In this document: positions 1 through 8,250 of the stretch, piece by piece
Layout of the letters: every line of letters starts with the position of its first letter
Numbering within the stretch: the first letter of the stretch is position 1
Origin: Bradyrhizobium betae
Lineage (GTDB): Bacteria; Pseudomonadota; Alphaproteobacteria; Rhizobiales; Xanthobacteraceae
DNA length: 64,000 nucleotides
Reading direction: 5' to 3'
Assembly: GCF_008932115.1 (NCBI RefSeq)
Contig: NZ_CP044543.1
Span: forward strand, 5,710,501-5,774,500
Made by a program: the position numbers and the translations under genes
Notes under the pieces: generated by a model
What the model was told of the DNA's origin: nothing
Databases searched by the model: none
The model's input: the letters and a program-made list of their open reading frames with translations, nothing else

Positions 1-768
1 GGCGATCATTTGCGCGAATGGCGGCAGCGCCGCCGCATGAGCCAGCTCGATCTCGCCGGCGAGGCCGAGATCTCCGCGCGACATCTGAGCTTCGTCGAGA
101 CCGGCCGTGCCGCGCCCTCGCGCGAGATGGTGCTGAGACTGGCCGAGCGCCTCGACGTGCCCTTGCGCGAACGCAACGTGCTGCTGGTCGCGGCCGGCTA
201 CGCGCCGGTGTTTCCGCAGCGCCCGCTGGAGGATCCCGCCTTGACATCAGCCCGTCAGGCGATCGACCTCGTTCTCAGAGCGCACGAGCCCAATCCGGCG
301 CTGGCTTATGACCGGCACTGGAATCTGGTTGCGGCCAACCGCATGTTGGCGCCGCTGCTCGACGGCATTCCGCAGCGCCTGCTCGGCCAGCCCGTCAACG
401 TGCTGCGGCTCGCGTTTCATCCCGAGGCCTTGGCGCCGCGCACGGTCAATCTGGCGGAATGGTGCGGACACCTGCTGGAACGGTTGCACCGGCAATGCGA
501 GGCGACGGCCGATCCCGAACTCGTCAAGCTCTACACCGACCTCAAAAGTTATCCGATTCCGGCGCGCTCGGCGCCGCTGCCCAGCGACAATGTCGCGATC
601 CCCTTCAAGCTGCGTCTTGGCGGTGAGATACTTAGTTTCTTCTCCACCACCATGGTGTTCGGCACCCCGGTCGACATCACCCTGTCCGAACTGGCGCTGG
701 AGACATTCTTTCCGGCGGATGAGCGCACCGCCGGGCGGCTGAAGCAGATGGCGGCAGCCATGAGCTAG
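1..768 (+). CDS. XRE-family regulator with MmyB-like C-terminal domain (5' partial)
   Basis: This is a DNA-binding transcriptional regulator. A helix-turn-helix lies in the first ~60 visible residues (REWRQRRRMSQLDLAGEAE, then SARHLSFVETGRAAPSREMV). It is followed by a ~150-residue MmyB-like ligand-binding region containing the typical NWNLVAAN-like stretch (here HWNLVAANRM). The reading frame is open to base 1 (Gly-Asp-His precede a TTG at base 10), and family members usually begin a few residues further upstream, so the true start probably lies outside the window. It ends with TAG at 768. It stands 79 bp before a FrnE-like gene on the same strand, but no regulatory link can be shown. The target is unknown. 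Confidence 0.85.
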   Translation, partial: GDHLREWRQRRRMSQLDLAGEAEISARHLSFVETGRAAPSREMVLRLAERLDVPLRERNVLLVAAGYAPVFPQRPLEDPALTSARQAIDLVLRAHEPNPALAYDRHWNLVAANRMLAPLLDGIPQRLLGQPVNVLRLAFHPEALAPRTVNLAEWCGHLLERLHRQCEATADPELVKLYTDLKSYPIPARSAPLPSDNVAIPFKLRLGGEILSFFSTTMVFGTPVDITLSELALETFFPADERTAGRLKQMAAAMS

Positions 769-847
769 CGCCCTCATCCAGTGCTCTTGCCTCAGCGCCC
801 GTTCGGCTTATCTTGGGGCAAACCCGCATCGCCCGAAGGAGGCGCTC

Positions 848-1513
848 ATGAGCACGCTGAAACCGCTCCAGATCGATGTCGTCTCCGACGTGGTGTGCCC
901 CTGGTGCTATATCGGCAAGCATCGCATCGAGAGCGCGCTGGCGCTCGTGCCCGACGTTCCCGTCAAGCTCAATTTCCGTCCCTTCTTCCTCAATCCCTGG
1001 GTGCCGCGCGAAGGCATCAGCCGCGAGGCGTATCTCACCCAGAAGTTCGGCTCGGTCGAGGCCTACAAGGGCATTGCCGGGCGCGTGGTCGGGGCGGCGA
1101 GCGAAGAGGGCCTCGTCTACCGGCCCGAGCTGGTCGCGCGCCAGCCCAACACGACCGATTGCCACCGCCTGATCCTCTGGGCCGAAGCGATCGGCAAGGC
1201 ACCCGAGATGAAGCAGCGCCTCATGGAGCTCTACTTCCGCGACGGCGGCGACCTGACCGACGTCAACGTGCTGGTGCAGGCCGCAGCCGATATCGGCCTC
1301 GATGCCGACGACGTGCGCAAGCGCCTCGCCACCGACGAGGACGTCGCACGCGTCACTGCGGATGCGCAGGAAGCCGCCGAGAAGGGCATCTCCGGCGTAC
1401 CCACTTACGTGTTCGCGCAGAAATACGCCGTATCAGGCGCGCAGGATCCGAACCTGCTCGCCCGCGCCATTCGTGAGGTCTCGGCGGAGATCAACGCGCA
1501 GGCGGCGGAGTAG
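848..1513 (+). CDS. FrnE-like DsbA-family oxidoreductase
   Basis: This is a cytoplasmic thioredoxin-fold protein of the DsbA/FrnE (2-hydroxychromene-2-carboxylate isomerase-like) family, 221 aa. The redox motif CPWC lies at residues 17-20 right after the first beta strand, and the cis-proline loop is visible as SGVPT near residue 185. No signal peptide is seen, as expected for the FrnE branch rather than periplasmic DsbA. The ATG at 848 follows a good ribosome site (GAAGGAGG) in the preceding bases. Members act as disulfide isomerases or oxidoreductases, and the substrate cannot be inferred. The 3' end abuts the convergent acetyltransferase gene with one base between them. Confidence 0.88.
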   Translation: MSTLKPLQIDVVSDVVCPWCYIGKHRIESALALVPDVPVKLNFRPFFLNPWVPREGISREAYLTQKFGSVEAYKGIAGRVVGAASEEGLVYRPELVARQPNTTDCHRLILWAEAIGKAPEMKQRLMELYFRDGGDLTDVNVLVQAAADIGLDADDVRKRLATDEDVARVTADAQEAAEKGISGVPTYVFAQKYAVSGAQDPNLLARAIREVSAEINAQAAE

Positions 1514-1514
1514 T

Positions 1515-2684
1515 CTATTTGCGGAGCCGACGGACCACGCGTCGCGCAGCCTCGTGGGCGACGTTGAGGCCGGTCAGTGCCGCGTGAATCAAGGCGACGA
1601 CCGGATCGTTCCGCCGCAGCGGGATCAGCACGTCACCGATGGCAAAGCGTCCGCGCCAGATCGGGTTGATCATGGGGTGATCGGCGCTCGCGGTGGAGTC
1701 CGCGCTGGCGATGGCGGGATCGGCGCAGAGATGGCGGGTGAGCTCGAGCGTGAGCTGCACGCCCGGCGAATATTTCGCGAAATTTTCGTCAATGCCGAGC
1801 TTGAAAAAGAAGGCGCGGTCCTGGTGGCGCAGCACGATTCCGGCGGCCACCGGCGTGGCACCGGCGCGTAGCGTGTTGATTTCGCATTGCGCGGTCTCGG
1901 CGAGTGCCGGCACGGCGCGGCGGATGAAGGTCGCATCGCCCGCGTGCTGGATCAGCGCGGTGCCGCGCTTGCCCTTCCAGCCACTGGCCTCGAGCTGCAG
2001 GAATGTTTCGAGTGCGGAACGGATCTCTTCGGGCCTGCGCGCAGCCTCGAACGTGACGGGACCGTGCTCTTCGAGGCGATGGCGCTGACGGCGGAGCTCC
2101 TTGAGTCGCCTGGCGCCGAGCGCCTCGCGCAGCAGCGTCTCGCCATCCCGCGTCGCATCGAGGCTGGCGCGGATGTAGGAGGATAGTACGCGCGGCTTCA
2201 GGCCGTCGCGATCGAGAGCCTGGCTGAGCGCATTCATCGCCGCACCGTCAAGCGCGACGTCGTTCAGCACGAGCGCATGGGCTCCGGCGGCGCGCGCCTG
2301 CTGCAACAGACGCGTGGCGGCCTCGATCGGGGCGTCGCGGTCGATGAGGGGGCTGCACAGCGTGCCATAGGGATGCGCGCTCACCAGCGCGGGCAGGGGG
2401 ATCCTGCAGGCGCGCCACAGCGAGATCACCGGCATCAGTCCGATCAGCCGCGACGAAGATCCGTCGGATGCGGCCAGCGCCGAGGCGTCCGTGCGGCCGC
2501 GCGCGGTGGCGCTGACGGCGAGCTCCCAGCCCGGCAGGTAATATCCGTTCGGCTCGATCGCGCGCTGCGCCAGCGCGCGCCATTGGCCCGGGTCGATGGA
2601 GCTGAGTGGGACGAGCGCGCGCGCCGCCGCGGCATCTCTTGCCGATGCCGGATTGATCGCAGCCTCATGCGCGATATCGACCAC
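1515..2684 (-). CDS. GNAT-fold (BioF2-like) acetyltransferase
   Basis: This predicted 389-aa acyltransferase resembles the FemAB/BioF2-like GNAT family often placed near cell-envelope or polysaccharide genes. The C-terminal half carries the characteristic FLQLEASGWKGKRGTAL segment, followed by an acceptor and acyl-CoA fold ending in FFFKLGIDENFAKYSPG. The start appears to be GTG at 2684, preceded by GGGGAC. No ATG lies near the N-terminus in this frame. The first ~40 residues are Ala-rich and weakly conserved in style. It is a single-gene unit between the FrnE-like gene and the ccoG operon terminator. The substrate is unknown. Confidence 0.75.
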   Translation of the reverse strand: MVDIAHEAAINPASARDAAAARALVPLSSIDPGQWRALAQRAIEPNGYYLPGWELAVSATARGRTDASALAASDGSSSRLIGLMPVISLWRACRIPLPALVSAHPYGTLCSPLIDRDAPIEAATRLLQQARAAGAHALVLNDVALDGAAMNALSQALDRDGLKPRVLSSYIRASLDATRDGETLLREALGARRLKELRRQRHRLEEHGPVTFEAARRPEEIRSALETFLQLEASGWKGKRGTALIQHAGDATFIRRAVPALAETAQCEINTLRAGATPVAAGIVLRHQDRAFFFKLGIDENFAKYSPGVQLTLELTRHLCADPAIASADSTASADHPMINPIWRGRFAIGDVLIPLRRNDPVVALIHAALTGLNVAHEAARRVVRRLRK

Positions 2685-2802
2685 GTCCCGTCGTCCCCGT
2701 TCACGCGGGCCAAGGCCCGTGTTGCACGGCCTTGTCTAGCGCAAAGATTGGAAAATACCGTTGGGGCGCCGCTTTAATTCGAGCGGTAGTATTAACGTCT
2801 CA

Positions 2803-2835
2803 TTCACCCTCCGGCGCCTGCCGCCGGAGGGTGAA
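2803..2835 (-). terminator. Perfect 14-bp hairpin after ccoG
   Basis: TTCACCCTCCGGCG and its exact complement flank a 5-nt loop, 16 bp beyond the ccoG stop. No T-tract follows on the minus strand, so it may be a Rho-assisted or processing hairpin rather than a classical intrinsic terminator. It separates the five-gene sqr-ccoG operon from the acetyltransferase gene. Confidence 0.6.
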
Positions 2836-2851
2836 TGGACTGTGAGTGCTG

Positions 2852-4294
2852 CTAGTCGCCCGGCACGAAATGATCGCGTGCGCTCGCGCGGCCGCCGCCG
2901 GCGGTGTCGGTGTCGGTGATGGCAATGTCGATGTCACGCGAGGCCTTCGGCAGGTCGCCGGGGCCGACCTGCACCGACAGCCTGACCTCGCGGGTCTGAT
3001 CCTGTCCGACCTCGATGATCGGCTTGCCGCCGGGGCTGTTTTCGACACCGGCGACGCGACTGATTGCGCCGGGCAGTCCGGAGACCTCGAGTGCAAACGA
3101 TCGCTGCGCGCCCTTGTTGAGGATGCGGACGGTGTAGTCGTTGCGCACCCCGCCATCCGAGAGCTGGACGAAGAGGGGATTGCGCTCATGCAGCACGCTG
3201 ACGTCCATCGTCGCGCGCGTGGCGAGCTTGTAGAGCATGATGCTGCCGACGACGGCGATGGCCGCGGCATAGATCAGCGTGCGCGGACGGATGATGCGGT
3301 AGATCGGCGCCTTGCCCTCGCGCCGGCGCTGCATGTTGATGTCGGTGTCGTAGCCGATCAGGCCGGCGGGCCGGCCGATCTCGCCCATGACGTTGTCGCA
3401 GGCATCGATGCACAGGCCGCACTGGATGCAGCCGAGCTGGATTCCATGGCGAATGTCCACGCCGGTCGGACAGACATTGATGCATTGGTGGCAATCGACG
3501 CAGTCACCGGCGGGATCGCCGTGCGCGCGGGCGGCATCCGCCTTCTTGACCGACATGCGCGGCTCGCCGCGGTCGAGGCGATAGGTGACGTTGAGCGCCC
3601 ATTCGTCGGTCAGCGCCGCCTGGATGCGCGGCCACGGACACATGTAGATGCACATCTGCTCGCGGGCATGACCGGCAAAGACATAGGTCGTGGCGGTGAG
3701 GATGCCGATCCACAGATAGGCGATGAACGGCGCCTGGAAGGTGGCGAGCTCCTTCACCAGCGTCGGCGCGTCCGCGAAATACAGCACCCAGGCGCCGCCG
3801 GTCCACCAGGCGATCATGATCCAGAGGAAGTGCTTCAGCGCGACCTTCCGGATGTGATCGAACGTCCAGTAGCGCTTGTCGCCCTGCATGCGCTCGCGCC
3901 GGTCGCCCTCGACCCAGCGCTCGACCGCGTAGAACAGGTCGGTCCACACCGTCTGCGGACACATGTAGCCGCACCACAGCCGGCCGGCGACGGCATTCAT
4001 CAGGAACAGCGTCATCGCGGCGATGATCAGCAGGCCGGTGAAATAGTAGACCTCCTGCGGCCACAGCTCGATGAAGAAGAAGTAGAAGCGCCGATGCGGC
4101 AAGTCGATCAGCACCGCCTGGTCCGGCAGGCCGGGCCCGCGGTTCCAGCGCACGAACGGCAGGAGATAATAGGCCCCGAGCGTGACGCAGAGGATCGCCC
4201 ATTTGATGCGGCGGAACCGACCATGGACGGACTGCGGATAGACCTTCCTCCGCTTCTCGTAGAGCGGTCCCTGGATGAAGGTGTCGTCGGTCAT
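2852..4294 (-). CDS. ccoG: CcoG/FixG-type cytochrome oxidase assembly protein
   Basis: This is a membrane polyferredoxin of the CcoG/FixG/RdxA family, which helps deliver copper to cbb3 cytochrome oxidase in the inner membrane. It is about 480 aa, the usual size. There are hydrophobic segments near residues 32-46, 82-102, 155-175 and 190-210, and another near 335 after the iron-sulfur part. CGYMCPQ and CIYMCPW motifs lie in the membrane half. Two 4Fe-4S clusters follow at about residues 265-300 (CVDCHQCINVC and CIQCGLCIDAC). The ATG at 4294 is chosen; a TTG at 4309 is in frame. Here it is the last gene of a sulfide operon rather than part of fixGHIS, which hints at a redox role beyond cbb3 assembly. 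Confidence 0.9.
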   Translation of the reverse strand: MTDDTFIQGPLYEKRRKVYPQSVHGRFRRIKWAILCVTLGAYYLLPFVRWNRGPGLPDQAVLIDLPHRRFYFFFIELWPQEVYYFTGLLIIAAMTLFLMNAVAGRLWCGYMCPQTVWTDLFYAVERWVEGDRRERMQGDKRYWTFDHIRKVALKHFLWIMIAWWTGGAWVLYFADAPTLVKELATFQAPFIAYLWIGILTATTYVFAGHAREQMCIYMCPWPRIQAALTDEWALNVTYRLDRGEPRMSVKKADAARAHGDPAGDCVDCHQCINVCPTGVDIRHGIQLGCIQCGLCIDACDNVMGEIGRPAGLIGYDTDINMQRRREGKAPIYRIIRPRTLIYAAAIAVVGSIMLYKLATRATMDVSVLHERNPLFVQLSDGGVRNDYTVRILNKGAQRSFALEVSGLPGAISRVAGVENSPGGKPIIEVGQDQTREVRLSVQVGPGDLPKASRDIDIAITDTDTAGGGRASARDHFVPGD

Positions 4295-4324
4295 GGTCGG
4301 CCTATGCAATCTGTGCGAACGGTC

Positions 4325-4714
4325 TCAGGCAATCTCGGCGACGACTTGCTTCAGCAACTCGCGAACCTGACCGGCGACGGCGCCGAGCTTCGGATTTTCG
4401 ATCGCCGTCATCGAAGCGACGGGATCCACTGCCGAAATCTCCACTTTGCCGCGCTCGCGTTGCTGAACCACGACGTTGCAGGGAAGCATCGTGCCGATCT
4501 TGTCCTCGACGGTCAGCGCCTCATAGGCGAGCTTGGGATTGCATGCCCCGAGGATGAGATATGGCTGAAACTCGACCCCGAGTTTCTTGTTCAGGGTGTC
4601 CTTCACGTCGATTTGGGTGAGCACGCCGAAGCCATGGTGCTTCAACGCTTCGATCGTGGCCGCAACCGCGGCGTCGAACGGCAGGTCGACCGTCTTCGAG
4701 AAGTGATAGGTCAT
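4325..4714 (-). CDS. DUF302 domain protein
   Basis: This is a 129-aa soluble protein of the DUF302 family (MTYHFSKTVDLPF start, then a FGVLTQIDVKDTL stretch and a conserved ILGACNPKLAYEAL region with one Cys). The family's biochemical function is not established; members recur beside sulfur and redox genes. The ATG at 4714 is chosen because CGGAGA sits 7 nt upstream; a longer frame exists but overlaps the previous gene. It lies 40 bp after the DUF2892 gene and 30 bp before ccoG, so it is co-transcribed. The single Cys in GACNP could be a thiol or persulfide carrier, which is inference only. Confidence 0.85.
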   Translation of the reverse strand: MTYHFSKTVDLPFDAAVAATIEALKHHGFGVLTQIDVKDTLNKKLGVEFQPYLILGACNPKLAYEALTVEDKIGTMLPCNVVVQQRERGKVEISAVDPVASMTAIENPKLGAVAGQVRELLKQVVAEIA

Positions 4715-4754
4715 GGCTGTCTCCGTCGAATTGGGTGGTTTTCTCTGTACGGGT

Positions 4755-4958
4755 TCACGAGAACGCGCAGCCACCGCGCAGGCCCAGCTTCTTGAACACG
4801 ATCGCAGCGGGACAGAAGCCCGTGAACGAGGCCTGCAACATGTTCACCCCGGCAAACGCCGTCAGCAGGTACCAGTATGCATTCACGTAGGTGCCCAGTG
4901 CGAGTCCGAGCAGGACAACGAAACCTGCGAAGGCGAGAACGGCTTTGTCGACATTCAT
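4755..4958 (-). CDS. DUF2892 small inner-membrane protein
   Basis: This 67-aa protein has two hydrophobic helices (about residues 6-25 and 27-45) and the family ending FTGFCPAAIVFKKLGLRGGC, typical of DUF2892/YgaP-like membrane domains. In YgaP the same segment anchors a rhodanese, so association with sulfane-sulfur transfer is plausible. Two Cys are visible, one in the FCP motif and one near the C-terminus. It sits between trxC and the DUF302 gene with short gaps (28 and 40 bp) in the same operon. Its function here is inferred only from the company it keeps. Confidence 0.85.
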   Translation of the reverse strand: MNVDKAVLAFAGFVVLLGLALGTYVNAYWYLLTAFAGVNMLQASFTGFCPAAIVFKKLGLRGGCAFS

Positions 4959-4986
4959 GGCATGCTCCTATTGAAGGGTTACGGTC

Positions 4987-5430
4987 TTAAGAATCTGTCA
5001 GGCCAGCCTGGGTCCAGGCGACGATGCTGCGCGCATCCATCGCGCCGGCGTGGCGGGCGACTTCCCGGCCGCCGCGCATCAGCAGCAGGGTGGGAATACC
5101 CGTGATGTTGAGGCGCGACGAGAGGTTCGGCGTGTTGTCGGAGTTGAGCTTGAGCAACCGAACCTTCGGCTCGAGCTCACGCGCAGCGCGCTCGTACATC
5201 GGTGCCATGGCGCGGCAGGGCCCGCACCATGGTGCCCATACATCGACCAGGACCGGAATCTCGTTGTTCGCGACGTGACGCTGAAAACCTTCCTCGTCGA
5301 CCTCAATCGGATGACCGGTGAAAAGCGCCTGATGGCATACACCGCACCGTGCGGCTTCCGGCGCGCGCTCGGCGGGCAGGCGGTTGGTCCGCCCGCAATG
5401 CCCGCAAACGATCTGGCATGTCTCACTCAT
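4987..5430 (-). CDS. trxC: Thioredoxin 2 with N-terminal zinc ribbon
   Basis: This is a cytoplasmic thioredoxin of 147 aa. The first ~30 residues form a four-Cys zinc site (CGHC ... CGVC), the hallmark of TrxC. The thioredoxin domain follows with the active site WCGPC at about residues 68-72 and the cis-proline motif GIPT near 113. Its ATG overlaps the sqr stop in an ATGA arrangement, so translation is probably coupled to sqr. In this context it is a good candidate to reduce the persulfides formed by Sqr, which is inference. Family-standard length and all key residues are present. Confidence 0.95.
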   Translation of the reverse strand: MSETCQIVCGHCGRTNRLPAERAPEAARCGVCHQALFTGHPIEVDEEGFQRHVANNEIPVLVDVWAPWCGPCRAMAPMYERAARELEPKVRLLKLNSDNTPNLSSRLNITGIPTLLLMRGGREVARHAGAMDARSIVAWTQAGLTDS

Positions 5431-6713
5431 TTGCCAGTGCGAACCTCCCTGATCTTGGCGATGTTCAGCCTGTCGAGCACGAAGCGTTCATAGAACGGCT
5501 CGCTTTCGCCCCTCCGCATCTTGCGGATGAAGTATTTCTCGAAGGCCACCTTCGCGTAGTGGACCCACTCGCCCTTCGACGACCAGCTAACGTTCCGCGG
5601 CGGGATCTGCGGCTGCGCGAGGAACGCGACGCCGGAGTCGCCGAAGTCCGCAAGACAAATCGCGTTCAACGTCGGCTCCGTCTTGGGCTCCGTGCCGCGA
5701 AGCAGGGCGCCAATGTTCATCGCAGTCGCCGTTACCATGGACTCGATCATGAAGCCGGTCTTCGGCACGCCGACTGGTACTGCCGTCGCCCCGACCGGCG
5801 CGATAGCCACGCAAACCCCCACGGCGAATACATTCTGGTAGGTGGGGTTACGCTGGTGCTTGTCCACGATCACGAAGCCGCGCGGATTGGTCAGCTTTTC
5901 GACGCCGCGGACCGCCTCGACACCGCGAAAGGCGGGCAGCATCATCGAATAGGCAAAGGGCAGGTCGTGCGCCTTGTGGGCCGTGCCGTTCTCGGCCAAT
6001 TCCTCCACTGACATCATGCCGGGCCCGACGCTGTCCACGCGCGCGTTGGTGATCCATTTGATGTGCTTCTCCCGCATCTCAGCCTCGAGCAGGCCCTTGG
6101 TGTCACCGACACCGTCCAACCCGAGATGGCCGATATAGGGCTCCGAAGTGACGAAGGTCATCGGCACCTTGTCCCGCAGCTTGCGGCGGCGCAGCTCGGT
6201 TTCCAGGATGAAGAGGAACTCGTAGGCGGGCCCAAAGCAGGAAGCGCCCTGGACCGCGCCGATCACGACAGGGCCGGGATTGGCTGCGAGCTTTTCAAAC
6301 GCTTCGTTGGCGCGCGAGGCGTGATCCACATGACAGATCGATTGCGTGTGGCCCTGTGGACCCAGGCCCGGGATTTCGTCAAAGGCCAGCTCGGGACCTG
6401 TTGCGACGATCAGATAGTCGTAGTCGATCGAGGTGCCGTCGGCGAGATCGATGCGATTCTCGGCCGGATGCACGCGCTTGGCGCCCTGCGTCAGCAGGCG
6501 AATACCCTTGCGCTTCATGATCTCTTCGAGATCGATCTCGATCTCGTTTTGCTTGCGCCAGCCGATTGCCACCCAGGGATTCGACGGAACGAAGTGATAG
6601 ACGGCGCCCTGCGAGATCACGCTCAGGCGATCTTCCGTTCTCAACTGTGGCAGCAATTCATAGGCCATCAGCGTTCCGCTAAGTCCGGCTCCGATTACGA
6701 CGATTTCCGCCAT
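5427..6713 (-). CDS. sqr: Sulfide:quinone oxidoreductase
   Basis: This flavoprotein oxidises sulfide and passes electrons to the quinone pool at the inner membrane. It has 428 aa with an N-terminal FAD-binding GAGLSGT motif. The three cysteines of the bacterial sulfide:quinone reductases fall at Cys127 (SICHVDHA), Cys159 (GASCFGPAYEF) and Cys353 (NAICLADFG). As I recall, the Rhodobacter capsulatus enzyme uses these same three positions. GDSGVAFLAQPQIPPR near the C-terminus also fits Sqr rather than flavocytochrome c. The ribosome site GGAGG lies 5 nt before the ATG. It leads the operon sqr-trxC-DUF2892-DUF302-ccoG, divergent from an ArsR-type regulator, and its predicted -35 overlaps a palindromic operator. 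Confidence 0.92.
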   Translation of the reverse strand: MAEIVVIGAGLSGTLMAYELLPQLRTEDRLSVISQGAVYHFVPSNPWVAIGWRKQNEIEIDLEEIMKRKGIRLLTQGAKRVHPAENRIDLADGTSIDYDYLIVATGPELAFDEIPGLGPQGHTQSICHVDHASRANEAFEKLAANPGPVVIGAVQGASCFGPAYEFLFILETELRRRKLRDKVPMTFVTSEPYIGHLGLDGVGDTKGLLEAEMREKHIKWITNARVDSVGPGMMSVEELAENGTAHKAHDLPFAYSMMLPAFRGVEAVRGVEKLTNPRGFVIVDKHQRNPTYQNVFAVGVCVAIAPVGATAVPVGVPKTGFMIESMVTATAMNIGALLRGTEPKTEPTLNAICLADFGDSGVAFLAQPQIPPRNVSWSSKGEWVHYAKVAFEKYFIRKMRRGESEPFYERFVLDRLNIAKIREVRTGK

Positions 6714-6763
6714 GGGGTCCTCCGTTGAGTATCGATCACCGGTTCAGTCCGGCCGTTCTGTGC

Positions 6764-6797
6764 TTGACCTTATATTCGTAATTGCGTATATACGCAA
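6764..6797. promoter_or_regulatory. Divergent sqr/arsR promoters sharing a 16-bp palindromic operator
   Basis: A perfect palindrome TTGCGTATATACGCAA lies at 6782-6797. On the plus strand, TTGACC (6764-6769) and TATATA (6787-6792) are separated by 17 bp and form a promoter for the regulator, with the -10 inside the palindrome. On the minus strand, TTGCGT (6797-6792, inside the palindrome) and TATAAG (6774-6769) are also 17 bp apart and form a promoter for sqr. A repressor bound here would block both. The match to known SqrR/BigR operators has not been tested. Confidence 0.75.
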
Positions 6798-6799
6798 GT

Positions 6800-7135
6800 A
6801 TGAAAATAAATAGCGAAGTCATAAACGGCGAAGTCATGGAACAGGCGGCCGATCAGGCGAGCGAGCTGCTGAAGTCGCTCTCCAATCGGCACCGGCTGTT
6901 GATCATCTGCCAGTTGATCGACGGCGAACGGTCGGTCGGTGAACTGGCCGAATTCCTGAGCCTTCGGGATTCGACGGTCTCCCAGCATCTTGCGCTCCTG
7001 CGCAGGGATGGTCTCGTATCCTCTCGCCGGGACGCGCAGACGATCTTCTATTCGATCGCAAGCGAGCCGGCGCGTGAGGTGCTGAAGACGCTTTACGGAG
7101 TGTTTTGCGCGCCGAAATCCGCAAGGACGAAATGA
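6800..7135 (+). CDS. ArsR-family repressor of SqrR/BigR type
   Basis: This is a winged-helix repressor, 111 aa from the ATG at 6800. Cys37 (LIICQLIDGERS) in the second helix and Cys103 (LYGVFC) in the last helix are 66 residues apart. That equals the spacing of the sulfide-sensing pair in SqrR (Cys41/Cys107), so persulfide-driven tetrasulfide formation is the likely switch. The recognition helix is around STVSQHLALLRRDGL. The start is uncertain. TTG 6782 lies inside the operator. ATG 6800 would coincide with the predicted transcription start (leaderless). ATG 6836 has GGCGAAG only 2 nt upstream. It is divergent from sqr and followed 104 bp later by the RND genes. Confidence 0.88.
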   Translation: MKINSEVINGEVMEQAADQASELLKSLSNRHRLLIICQLIDGERSVGELAEFLSLRDSTVSQHLALLRRDGLVSSRRDAQTIFYSIASEPAREVLKTLYGVFCAPKSARTK

Positions 7136-7212
7136 AATCTGCGAGCGATCGCGTGGCGGCGCATTGAGCGAGATCAACACCCCGCCGGATAAAACCGACG
7201 ACATGACAGAGG

Positions 7213-7231
7213 CACACCGTACACCGGTGTG
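7213..7231. repeat. Inverted repeat before the RND adaptor gene
   Basis: CACACCG and CGGTGTG flank a 5-nt spacer, 8 bp before the ATG of the adaptor gene. The inner ACACCGGTGT is itself a 10-bp perfect palindrome. It could be an operator or a translation-affecting hairpin. It is unlike the palindrome between sqr and arsR, so a second regulator is possible. Confidence 0.5.
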
Positions 7232-7239
7232 ACAGTTCC

Positions 7240-8250
7240 ATGATTATGCGGATAGACCCTATGCGGGCCTTTGGATTTCTGGTCGCGCTGGCGGCCGCTA
7301 CCTTGCAGGCCAGTCTCGCGACGGCGGAAACGCTGACGGTGGCGCCGCACGTCGTCGCCGACGAAAAGGCCGTCTTTGCCACTGTCGAAAGCATCAGCGT
7401 GGTACCGGCGCGCGGGCGCATCGGCGGAACCGTGGTCCAGCTCCACGTCAGGGAAGGGGATCGCGTGACCGCAGGGCAGGCGATTGCGACCATCGGAGAC
7501 GAGAAGCTCGGCTTGCAGATGAAGTCCCTGGATGCGCAGATCGAGGCGCTGCAGGCGCAGGCCAACCAGGCGCAGATCGATTTCACTCGGATTGAAGGTC
7601 TGGTCGAGCGCGGCACGCTTCCGCGCGTCAAGCTCGACGAGGCCCGGACCGCGCTGAACGTGGCGGAGAACGGCCTGCGCGCCAGGACCGCCGAGCGTGC
7701 CGTGATCAACGAGCAGCTCAACCAGGGTCAGGTCCTTGCACCGACAGAAGGACGCGTACTGAAGAGGCTCATCACCGTTGGTTCTGTCGTATTGCCAGGT
7801 GATCCCATCGTCACGGTCGCGCAGCAGAACTTCAAATTGCGGTTGCGGGTGCCGGAGCGCCATGCGCGTCGTCTCAAGGCTGGCGACAAGGTTCGCGTCG
7901 ACGGCGCGGAGCTCGGCGGCGAAGCCGCCAAATGGGGAGTTGTCGATCTCGTCTATCCGCTGATCGAGGAAGGGCGCGTCATCGCGGACGCGACCGTCGA
8001 AGGGATCGGCGAATATTTCGTCGGCGATCGGCTGCGGGTGTGGATCTCCGGTGGCACCCGGCCGGCTTTCATCGTTCCGGCAAGCTACGTGACGACCCGG
8101 TTCGGCATCGACTACGTGCGGCTGCAAAAGGCCGGAGGAGTGATTGACGTGCCGGTGCAGCGCGGCTCGGAATTGCCGACGCCCGCGCTTCCCGACGGAC
8201 TTGAAATCCTATCCGGCATTCGCGCCGGCGACCAGTTGGTGCGGCCGTGA
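7240..8250 (+). CDS. RND efflux periplasmic adaptor (membrane fusion protein)
   Basis: This is a 336-aa periplasmic adaptor of the HlyD/AcrA type. A signal peptide (hydrophobic FLVALAAATLQASLATA) is followed by a biotinyl-lipoyl half (GTVVQLHVREGDRVTAGQ), a coiled coil with about residues 93-158 rich in Gln/Ala/Glu, the second lipoyl half (LAPTEGRVL) and a beta barrel. It is short for the family because the coiled coil is compact. The start may also be ATG 7246 or 7261. Its stop overlaps the permease GTG (GTGA), so the two are translationally coupled. No outer-membrane factor gene is adjacent, so a shared TolC-like channel is expected. The cargo is unknown. Confidence 0.88.
   Translation: MIMRIDPMRAFGFLVALAAATLQASLATAETLTVAPHVVADEKAVFATVESISVVPARGRIGGTVVQLHVREGDRVTAGQAIATIGDEKLGLQMKSLDAQIEALQAQANQAQIDFTRIEGLVERGTLPRVKLDEARTALNVAENGLRARTAERAVINEQLNQGQVLAPTEGRVLKRLITVGSVVLPGDPIVTVAQQNFKLRLRVPERHARRLKAGDKVRVDGAELGGEAAKWGVVDLVYPLIEEGRVIADATVEGIGEYFVGDRLRVWISGGTRPAFIVPASYVTTRFGIDYVRLQKAGGVIDVPVQRGSELPTPALPDGLEILSGIRAGDQLVRP

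Noticed and set aside
2846..4795. A 649-codon open frame on the plus strand, opposite ccoG and the DUF302 gene
   Set aside because: It is antisense to ccoG, the DUF302 gene and DUF2892, and is Arg/Asp/Leu-rich with no family motifs. High-GC genes routinely leave such shadow frames.
6720..6740. Possible FixK/FNR box (TTGAGTATCGATCA) upstream of sqr
   Set aside because: Only the left half matches TTGAT-N4-ATCAA and the right half fails, so I do not call it an anaerobox.
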